Below are positions 49,239 through 56,741 of a stretch of 64,000 nt of DNA, one piece after another (positions within the stretch are counted from its first letter, which is position 1; each line of letters begins with the position of its first letter). A model generated the notes under the pieces. That model made no database searches and was not told the origin of the DNA. It worked only from the letters and a program-made list of their open reading frames with translations. The stretch is from Kiritimatiellia bacterium (lineage in GTDB: Bacteria > Verrucomicrobiota > Kiritimatiellia > CAIQIC01 > Lenti-01), in contig JAQUJC010000003.1 of the NCBI GenBank assembly GCA_028681135.1, positions 1 through 64,000 of the forward strand, in the 5' to 3' direction. Position numbers and translations under genes: made by a program.

Positions 49239-50216
49239 ATGACCCCTCCCGAATGCCCCATCTGCGCCAATACCGCCGGCAACCGACTGCTGTCGGTCTG
49301 CGAAAAAATGAACGGAACGCTCGAACCCTTCGATTATGCTCAGTGCCCCGCCTGCGGGCATCTGCATCTGGCCGCGCCCCCGGCAGATATGAGCCCCTAC
49401 TATGCCACAGGCTATTATTCCTTCCATTCCCGCCCCATTCCCGCCTGGCGTCAGTGGCTCTATCGTTGGCGCACGGCCGCCGCTTTGGGCGGTGGCGGTG
49501 TCAGCGGACGCCTGATGAACCGCCTCAAGCCCCCATTCTATGCCTATTGGCTGGAGCACACCGGCCTGCGCCTGGGTCACCGTGTGCTGGATGTCGGCTG
49601 CGGCGCAGGCAACCTGATTCGCATTTTGCAGGTGGCCGGGTTGCAGTGTACGGGCATTGACCCTTTTTTGCCTGGCGATTCACGCACCCCAGAAGGCGCC
49701 CAGTTGCGTAAGGCCGACCTGCTGGACATAGAATCCTCGTGGGATGCCATCTTGTTCAACCACGCCTTCGAACATGTGCCCAATCCGCGCGAGGTGCTCG
49801 CCCAGGCGGCCCGGCTGCTGGAGCCGGGCGGATGCATCGTCGTGCGCATTCCGCTATCCGATTCCTTTGCATTCTTCCATTATGGCCCTAACTGGGTCCA
49901 ATGGGACGCGCCCCGCCATCTGAATCTCTTCACACGCAACAGTTTTACAACTCTGGCTGAACAATGCGGACTGAAGGTGGAGACCACTCTTGAAGATTCC
50001 TCGCGCATGCAGTTCTGGGGCAGCGAGGAATACCAACGCAATATCTTCCACAACTCTAAGGAGTCCTACGGCCACAACCCCCACCAGACCACCTTCTCTC
50101 GGCGACAATTGCGGGATTTCGACCGCTGGTCACGCTGGCTCAACGACATGGGCGCCGGTGATCAGGCCACCTTCATCTGCCGCAAAAAACCATTGGGGTC
50201 AGCCCTTGAATCTTGA
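49239..50216 (+). CDS. Class I SAM methyltransferase, paralog of 46304..47335
   Basis: MTPPECPICANTAGNRLLSVCEKMNGTLEPFDYAQCPACGHLHLAAPPADM...RVLDVGCGAGNLIRIL; start ATG 49239. Confidence 0.85.
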   Translation: MTPPECPICANTAGNRLLSVCEKMNGTLEPFDYAQCPACGHLHLAAPPADMSPYYATGYYSFHSRPIPAWRQWLYRWRTAAALGGGGVSGRLMNRLKPPFYAYWLEHTGLRLGHRVLDVGCGAGNLIRILQVAGLQCTGIDPFLPGDSRTPEGAQLRKADLLDIESSWDAILFNHAFEHVPNPREVLAQAARLLEPGGCIVVRIPLSDSFAFFHYGPNWVQWDAPRHLNLFTRNSFTTLAEQCGLKVETTLEDSSRMQFWGSEEYQRNIFHNSKESYGHNPHQTTFSRRQLRDFDRWSRWLNDMGAGDQATFICRKKPLGSALES

Positions 50217-50347
50217 ATTATGGTGGCAATTTCCGGCTCGGGCAGGACGGAGCTCCCACCACGGGCAGGTTGCCCCTCCAGGATCCTGTGGAAACGTGCC
50301 GGTTATGGGTTTGCGCTTTGTGGCGCGGACCTCCCGGGCCGCGCTGG
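50195..50347. repeat. 153-bp direct repeat, copy 1
   Basis: ggggtcagcccttgaatcttgaattatgg...ggacggagctcccaccacgggcaggttgcccctccaggatcctgtggaaacgtgccggttatgggtttgcgctttgtggcgcggacctcccgggccgcgctgg. Confidence 0.95.
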
Positions 50348-50365
50348 TTTCAGCCTGAATTATTT

Positions 50366-50830
50366 TTATTCCGGATTACTTTTGGGTTTACGGTCGATAA
50401 TCTGACATAACACTCGGGCGTCTTCTTGATGACGGGGATGATTGATCGCGCTCTTGATTTGCAAAAGGGATTCGATGTCGATCCAGCAGGCCTGACTGCC
50501 TCCGTATTGAGATTTCACGCGTTTCTCCCACGCTTCAGCAAAAGACAATGGGTGCATTTCGAGCAAAAGATTAATTCGGTTTGGCGCAACACCGATTTGC
50601 AAGGCCTGATTAGGAATATCGAAATCCAATAACGTGGGACTGCCATATTCCGACAAAGCTTGATTGGCGCGAGCGATGTTTTCCGCGCTGCCCTCCACCC
50701 ATAAATCCATGTCTTTCGTGTATCGCGGTTTGGCATGGAAAATAAATGCCAACCCTCCGACAACTAAATAGCGCACACCATGTTCATGGAATAACACGAG
50801 AAGATCTTCGAAATCAGGTATTTCGTTCAT
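50366..50830 (-). CDS. Nucleotidyltransferase-fold protein (MNT/DUF6036-like), candidate TA component
   Basis: VRYLVVGGLAFIFHAKPRYTKDMDLWVEGS matches GG(x)6-h...T(K/R)D(I/M)D; start MNEIPDF at 50830. Confidence 0.8.
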   Translation of the reverse strand: MNEIPDFEDLLVLFHEHGVRYLVVGGLAFIFHAKPRYTKDMDLWVEGSAENIARANQALSEYGSPTLLDFDIPNQALQIGVAPNRINLLLEMHPLSFAEAWEKRVKSQYGGSQACWIDIESLLQIKSAINHPRHQEDARVLCQIIDRKPKSNPE

Positions 50831-51041
50831 AATTTTGTCGGGCCTGCTGCACCTTTTCGACATCGTTGCGGATGGCAATCAGCGCTGACAAGCGCTCCTG
50901 CGGAGTCTTGGATTGCCAGAATGTCAAATCCCAGTTCTCTGCATCATCGAAATTGCAGGCGCGATGAGTCACCATTCGGGCACGGCGTTCCCGAGCACGC
51001 AACTTTCTGTCGAAAACGCCTGCTGGTGTTAGCTCGTTCAT
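50814..51041 (-). CDS. Small partner protein of the nucleotidyltransferase
   Basis: NWDLTFWQSKTPQERLSALIAIRNDVEK; overlaps the downstream nucleotidyltransferase start by 17 nt. Confidence 0.65.
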   Translation of the reverse strand: MNELTPAGVFDRKLRARERRARMVTHRACNFDDAENWDLTFWQSKTPQERLSALIAIRNDVEKVQQARQNYERNT

Positions 51042-51106
51042 TGCAACCTTTCCATGTCATCATCCTACCCCAAAACCACAGCGCCGGGAAGATCAATTTC
51101 ACCATC

Positions 51107-51259
51107 GGGGTCAGCCCTTGAATCTTGAATTATGGCGACTGCTTTCGGTTCGAGCGGGACGGAGCTCCCACCACGGGCAGGTTGCCCCTCCAGGATCCTG
51201 TGGAAACGTGCCGGTTATGGGTTTGCGCTTTGTGGCGCGGACCTCCCGGGCCGCGCTGG
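51107..51259. repeat. 153-bp direct repeat, copy 2
   Basis: Same length and orientation as 50195-50347; differs almost only in an internal segment of about 20 nt. Confidence 0.95.
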
Positions 51260-51374
51260 TGTAGCGCAATCGCCTCTGACAAAGGGCATGTCGAAGACGA
51301 CCTGAACAACACATACCCAGCTAAAGAATAACCAAGGTCATTCCGTCTGTTTTCTGCCTGTTGCAGTCTTTTTC

Positions 51375-51480
51375 CGGTCATGGTGAGCGTAGTCGAACCA
51401 TCTCGGCCCACCCCCAACGGCCAACCTGCGGAACTACGCCGAGATCCCTCGACAAGCTCGGGATGACAACCCGAGGGGCA
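51375..51480. repeat. Dispersed intergenic repeat-type sequences
   Basis: ggtcatggtgagcgtagtcgaaccat and gagatccctcgacaagctcgggatgac resemble widely dispersed bacterial intergenic repeats (recalled, not searched). Confidence 0.45.
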
Positions 51481-51837
51481 CATCCGTCCCGTTTCCAAAT
51501 TTTCAGTTTGGGTTCCCTTCTGTGAAATCCCCACCACGGGCGCGCCAGCATGAAATCCGAAGCTTGATCTCTGACGGTTCCGCTCCCTATCCCGGACAGC
51601 ACGGAGGTTGTCCCTCCAGAAATCTTATTTATCCTCTGTGAGTGTCAGCTTTTTTCCTGTTTTCCTGCTCAATTCCCCCTCCTTTTCAAACCCTTCCCAT
51701 TCGTGTCCATCCTGCTTGCCCACCGTCTTGTCCGCCGTAGCCTTGGTGAAGGTGGAAGCCTTGACGAAGGTGGGTGTTCATCCGTGGTTATCTTATTCTT
51801 TTGGGGTTGCGGCTATGCTGCGCTGTGGTCTCTCGTG

Positions 51838-52977
51838 TCACGCCTTGCACAATCTCTGGTACAGCCCCATCAACTTCTCTGCGCTGGCGGGCCAGGTATG
51901 GCGTTCGAGGACCTGCTGGCGGCCGGTAGCGCCCATGCGCTGGCGCAGAGCGGGGTTTTCAGCCAGCTTCTTCAGACCCGCGGCCAATGCGGTGGGATCG
52001 CCAACGGGCACCACGATACCGGCACCATCGGCCACCAGCCGCGGCACCCAGGCACAATCTGTGGTCAAGACCGGCAGACCCGTGGCCATCGCCTCGATGG
52101 CCGCAAAGCAAAACGATTCGTAGTCGCTGGAAATCACTTTGACGTCGGCGGCGGCATAGACAGCAGGCAATTCGCTGAATGGCAGCTCGCCAAGGAATAA
52201 GACCCGGTCGGCAATTTTCAACTCGATGGCCTGCTGCTGCGTCCGCTCCTGCAACGGGCCGCTGCCTGCCAGCATCAGCCAGGAACCGGGATGGTCCTGT
52301 GTAAACCGAGCAAAGGCCTTTAGCAGCATGGCGTGATTCTTGAACGCCTGAAACCGTGCCACATAAAGTGCCACGAAGTCGTCCCGGCCAATGCCGTATT
52401 GCTGCCGGAAATTTGATGCTTGGGGGCGGAACCGGTCCGCATCCACTGCATTTGGAATATTTTCCACGTCCAAACCCAAATCGCGCAGTTTTTCAATCGT
52501 CGTGCCGCTGGCGATCAACCCATCGGCCATCCCTACCCCGCCCCGCGGATCATAATAATTTGGGGCCGTTAGGCGCATCACCACTGGAATCGTGACGCCC
52601 CGGCGCTTGAGCCAAACCACCAGGTTGGGCAGTTCGCAGACCTGGATCACATCGAATTCGGCGGCATGGCGCGCCACCCAGCGCGCAGCCCGCCACTCAA
52701 ACCATTCAAATTCTGCTTGTCGCACCCGCCAGCCCCCTCTGACCTTGTCCCAGGGGAACGTTTTTAACCAGGGCGTATGCAGCACCACCGCCCCCTCCAG
52801 CGGCATCGGCGGTGGTCCAAACAGCGGCGCGCCGCTGAGGAACGTTACCTGCGCGCCCGCCTGCGCCACATGGCGGGAAATCTCGAGGTCAAACGTCTCC
52901 CCCCCGCCGCGTTCCAGGCAGGCCATGCGGTTGATGAACAACACCCGCAGGGAGCGAGTCGGATGCGCGGCAGCCAT
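51838..52977 (-). CDS. Glycosyltransferase family 4
   Basis: RVLFINRMACLERGGGETFDLEIS; VALYVARFQAFKNHAMLLKAF; SSDYESFCFAAIEAMATGLPVLTTD. Confidence 0.88.
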   Translation of the reverse strand: MAAAHPTRSLRVLFINRMACLERGGGETFDLEISRHVAQAGAQVTFLSGAPLFGPPPMPLEGAVVLHTPWLKTFPWDKVRGGWRVRQAEFEWFEWRAARWVARHAAEFDVIQVCELPNLVVWLKRRGVTIPVVMRLTAPNYYDPRGGVGMADGLIASGTTIEKLRDLGLDVENIPNAVDADRFRPQASNFRQQYGIGRDDFVALYVARFQAFKNHAMLLKAFARFTQDHPGSWLMLAGSGPLQERTQQQAIELKIADRVLFLGELPFSELPAVYAAADVKVISSDYESFCFAAIEAMATGLPVLTTDCAWVPRLVADGAGIVVPVGDPTALAAGLKKLAENPALRQRMGATGRQQVLERHTWPASAEKLMGLYQRLCKA

Positions 52978-52984
52978 GCGACTG

Positions 52985-53740
52985 TCAACCCGTTTTGTTT
53001 TTTCGTCGCAACAGGAGGTCCAGCAGCCAGCGTTTCGCCACCGTCTTGGTCAGATGGGTGACCGCCGGTCCGGCCACTACGGACGCAGAGGGGTTTTTGC
53101 GTGCCCAGGCCCAGTTGTCGCGGATCACCACGGACTCTATGTCCGGATGCTGGGACACAGCCAACGTCACCAGGCGCTCGACCTGCTGTTCGTGGCGATA
53201 TTCCGTGGGCTTGTCTTGCATTGCCGGCGCCTTACTCCACCACTCAGATTTTTCGATGGAGTACATGTAATCATCGAATAGAAACCAGCCCCCCGGCTTC
53301 AATAGCTTCATCCCCAAGAAAAAGGCGCACACATCGGTTTCCCATGTGTGGGCGCCATCCAGAAAGATGAAATCAAAGTACGGTTCGCAGCGATTATCCG
53401 CCGTCTGCTGTTCAATGATCTTTTTTAGCTCCCAGGTATAGGAGATGGCCGAGAAGATGGGCGTGACAAACTCTTGCAAGCCGGTCTTGGCCAAATGATC
53501 CAGGATGTTGGGATTGTCTTTGTGATTGCGGACGGCCTCTAGGTCAATCGACGTCAAATGCCCGACACCGTTTTCTTGGAGCGCCGCCGCGATGATGCAC
53601 GAGGTTTTGCCGTAGAGAAACCCCAGTTCCAAACATTGGGCCGGACGCGATTCGCGCACCCAGTCATACAGTACTCGGCATTGGCTCTCCTCGGTGCAAG
53701 GCAAATGACCGACAGCAGCATATATTTCATTGAATTTCAT
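52985..53740 (-). CDS. Class I SAM methyltransferase (Methyltransf_24-like)
   Basis: CLELGFLYGKTSCIIAAAL; FDFIFLDGAHTWETDVCAFFLGMKLLKPGGWFLFDDY. Confidence 0.8.
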   Translation of the reverse strand: MKFNEIYAAVGHLPCTEESQCRVLYDWVRESRPAQCLELGFLYGKTSCIIAAALQENGVGHLTSIDLEAVRNHKDNPNILDHLAKTGLQEFVTPIFSAISYTWELKKIIEQQTADNRCEPYFDFIFLDGAHTWETDVCAFFLGMKLLKPGGWFLFDDYMYSIEKSEWWSKAPAMQDKPTEYRHEQQVERLVTLAVSQHPDIESVVIRDNWAWARKNPSASVVAGPAVTHLTKTVAKRWLLDLLLRRKNKTG

Positions 53741-53899
53741 GCATTATTCTTTCATACGGGTCTATGTCGCGCTTGGCACCTTAGCAAACTGGCCCTGCGC
53801 TGTGGAATCCCTTTGTTCGGTGTCGGGTGTCGGTTCGGAGGGGGGCCGCCTTGTCGCCCCGTCTGCATCCATTACGCGCGTCGGCTGCGAGCGAAGGCA

Positions 53900-55435
53900 T
53901 CAGGCATGCGCTGAATCGCCGTCGTGCTCGTGTGTCCAATCCCGATGGCCGTGGTGGGTGTAGTGGTGCATGACGCGGTCAAATTGAGCCATGGTGGCAT
54001 CGTTGCGGTCGCCACCGAAGAACGAGACCAGCGCCACCCCAAGGGCACCGGCGACGAATCCAGGCACCAATTCATAGAGCCCGGTATGGCCCATGAAGTT
54101 TTTCCACAGAATGACGGTCGCGCCGCCCAGCAGCATTCCTGCCAGAGCCCCCGCCCGGGTGGTACGGCGCACAAACAGCGCCGCCAGAATCACGGGCCCA
54201 AAGGCGGCGCCGAAGCCCGCCCAAGCGTACGACACCAATCCGAACACGGAGGAGTCTGGATCGCGGGCCATGAAATAGGCCACCGCTGCAATCAGCATCA
54301 CCGCACCGCGTGACACCCACAGCAGTTCGCGATCGCTGGCTTTCTTGCGAAATAACGCATGGTAGACATCGCCCGACAGCGCCGAGGCGGCGACCAGTAG
54401 CTGGCTGTCGGCGGTAGACATAATGGCAGCGAGGATGGCGGAGAGCAACAGCCCCGCCAAAAACGGCGGGAACAACACCCGCACCATCTCCATGAAGATG
54501 CGCTCGCCGTCGGCCAGCCCGGGCACAAACGCGGCGCCGACGCAGCCAACCAGCAGGGAGGCCGTCAACGCCATCACGACCCACACGATGGCGATCCGCC
54601 GCGCCTGCACCACCTCGCCCGGACGACGGATCGCCATGAAACGTACGAGAATGTGCGGCATTCCGCAATAGCCCAGCCCCCACCCCAGCGTTGAGAGCAG
54701 GGCAATCACCCCCACGCTCTTGGCACCATCGGCATAGGTCAACAGGTTGAACATCTGCGCCTTGCCCGCCGCGGCCAACGCGTCGTGCATCGGGGCCACG
54801 CCTCCCAGCCGGTGAATGCCAAGCGCGGGAACAATCACAATCGCCGCCAGCATCAACATCCCCTGGAATAGGTCCGTCCAGCACACGGCCATGAATCCGC
54901 CTAAAAATGTGTAGGTCAAAATCACGCCCACTCCCAGCAGGAGCGCCCCTTGGTAGGACAGACCAAACACGGTGTTAAACAGCTTGGCCCCGGCCACAAA
55001 TCCTGACGCCGTATAAATCAAAAAGAAAACCAGAATGATGAGCGCAGACACCATACGCAGCACATGGGTGCGGTCTTGGAAGCGGTGTTCAAAGAAATCA
55101 GGGATGGTAATGGCGTTGCCGGCCATGTGGGTGTAATGACGCAGGCGCAGGGCCACATAGCGCCAGTTGAGCCAGGTGCCCACCCCCAAGCCCACGGCAA
55201 TCCACAGCGAATCGGCGAGCCCGGCAACATAGGCTGCGCCGGGCAGCCCCAGCAATAACCAACCGCTCATGTCGGAAGCTTGCGCGGAAATGGCCGTGAC
55301 CCATTTGTTCAGCTTTCGGCCCCCCAGATAGTAGTCGGTTAGATTGTGCGAACGAAAGAAGAACCAAATGCCCACGCCCATCATGCCCATCAAATAAAGC
55401 GTAAATGCGATGATAATCCATGTGTGACTGGTCAT
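53900..55435 (-). CDS. putP: Sodium/solute symporter (PutP-like sodium/proline symporter)
   Basis: DYYLGGRKLNKWVTAISAQASDMSGWLLLGLPGAAYVAG; TYTFLGGFMAVCWTDLFQGMLML; AIMSTADSQLLVAASALSGDVYH. Confidence 0.9.
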   Translation of the reverse strand: MTSHTWIIIAFTLYLMGMMGVGIWFFFRSHNLTDYYLGGRKLNKWVTAISAQASDMSGWLLLGLPGAAYVAGLADSLWIAVGLGVGTWLNWRYVALRLRHYTHMAGNAITIPDFFEHRFQDRTHVLRMVSALIILVFFLIYTASGFVAGAKLFNTVFGLSYQGALLLGVGVILTYTFLGGFMAVCWTDLFQGMLMLAAIVIVPALGIHRLGGVAPMHDALAAAGKAQMFNLLTYADGAKSVGVIALLSTLGWGLGYCGMPHILVRFMAIRRPGEVVQARRIAIVWVVMALTASLLVGCVGAAFVPGLADGERIFMEMVRVLFPPFLAGLLLSAILAAIMSTADSQLLVAASALSGDVYHALFRKKASDRELLWVSRGAVMLIAAVAYFMARDPDSSVFGLVSYAWAGFGAAFGPVILAALFVRRTTRAGALAGMLLGGATVILWKNFMGHTGLYELVPGFVAGALGVALVSFFGGDRNDATMAQFDRVMHHYTHHGHRDWTHEHDGDSAHA

Positions 55436-55574
55436 AGGTCGGGCCTCCGGGGGTTGAAAATCTGGCGATCTTGCACGTTTTCGAGATAAATGAAAGCGGG
55501 AAACGCAAGGTCATCACGCCGCTGGCGTGACACGTCCGGGATTGTGTCCCGTTGGGCTACGGCTGTGCCGCGCA

Positions 55575-56291
55575 TCAGAATTCCCCGCGGACCTCGACGC
55601 GCTCGACATAGGCGCGCAACACCTCGGCCCGCTGATGCAAAATTTCAGCGGGGGTTTCCCTCATGCCGCGGAACGCGGGATCGGGCAAATCGTCGCGCGG
55701 CACGAACGCCTGCAACACGTGCCGCTTGGCCCCACGCACCCATTCCCCCATGGCCCGCATCTTCTCTGCGTCATGCCAGGCCTCAATCACCGTTGTCCGG
55801 AATTCATACTGCCGGGCCTGCTCTTGAATCAGCGCGATGGATCGGCTCACCGCCTCCACATCTGCAAAGCCCACATTCGCGGCATAGTCCCCTGGGGCAC
55901 ACTTCACATCCATGGCGACATAGTCCACCTGCGGCAGCAGCGTCTCCAGCACCGCCGGGCGCGACCCGTTGGTATCCAACTTGATGGTAAAGCCCCAGGC
56001 ACGCAGTTGCTCCATTAGGTGGGGCAGCCCCGGATGCAATGTGGGCTCGCCGCCCGTCACCACCACGCTCTCGATCCAATTGTTGCGGAATGTCCGGCAG
56101 ATTTTTTCAACGTCTGCCCAGCTCACTGTCGGCACATCCACCCGCCCCATCAGCGGAGCATTGTGGCAAAAGCCACAGCGAAAATTACACCCTGGCAAAA
56201 ACATGACCGCCGCCATCCGGCCAGGATAGTCCACCATCGAGGCATCTTGCATGATGCCGAAAACCGGCGATTGTTTGGACCTCGTGGTCAT
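55575..56291 (-). CDS. nrdG: Anaerobic ribonucleotide reductase activating protein (radical SAM, NrdG-like)
   Basis: VDYPGRMAAVMFLPGCNFRCGFCHNAPLM; VVVTGGEPTLHPGL; downstream of nrdD. Confidence 0.88.
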   Translation of the reverse strand: MTTRSKQSPVFGIMQDASMVDYPGRMAAVMFLPGCNFRCGFCHNAPLMGRVDVPTVSWADVEKICRTFRNNWIESVVVTGGEPTLHPGLPHLMEQLRAWGFTIKLDTNGSRPAVLETLLPQVDYVAMDVKCAPGDYAANVGFADVEAVSRSIALIQEQARQYEFRTTVIEAWHDAEKMRAMGEWVRGAKRHVLQAFVPRDDLPDPAFRGMRETPAEILHQRAEVLRAYVERVEVRGEF

Positions 56292-56339
56292 CTCACGGCT
56301 GGGTCATAAACGCTGAGGCGTACATTCCCCGCTCGCGTT

Positions 56340-56738
56340 TCACACCTCTTTGGCCTGCTGCAATACCGCCTCGATCATCCGGGGTGTAATGACCCCCCGG
56401 CCCACGGCGGTATAGTCTGTCTGCAGCCCCACCCAGGTGTAGAGCGCGCTGGACCCGCCCGGGGCATCCGCCGCGCCGGGCGCGGGGTTGGCCATTGGCT
56501 GGTGTTCGCCGGTGACCGGATTCGCGCGCGAGATGTAAAACCCCGGCACCCGTTGCGGATTGAGACACTCGGCCTCGCAGAATTCCACCAGACCGTTTTC
56601 TGTCTCTAGGTCGTGATAGACCTTCTCGAACCCGGCCCATGCGTCCTCCTGCAACAGATCATCCAGCCGCCCATTGAGAGTGTGGCACTTGGGACAGGCG
56701 GATTTCCCGAATACATGAATCTGATACGTGTTCGACAT
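56340..56738 (-). CDS. Thioredoxin/glutaredoxin-like protein with CPKC motif
   Basis: YQIHVFGKSACPKCHTLNGRLDDLL; between nrdD and nrdG. Confidence 0.75.
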   Translation of the reverse strand: MSNTYQIHVFGKSACPKCHTLNGRLDDLLQEDAWAGFEKVYHDLETENGLVEFCEAECLNPQRVPGFYISRANPVTGEHQPMANPAPGAADAPGGSSALYTWVGLQTDYTAVGRGVITPRMIEAVLQQAKEV

Positions 56739-56741
56739 GGC

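Noticed and set aside
48074-49282. 402-aa minus-strand ORF
   Set aside because: Antisense to the rhamnosyltransferase-like gene and out of frame with the GT11-like gene; no motifs
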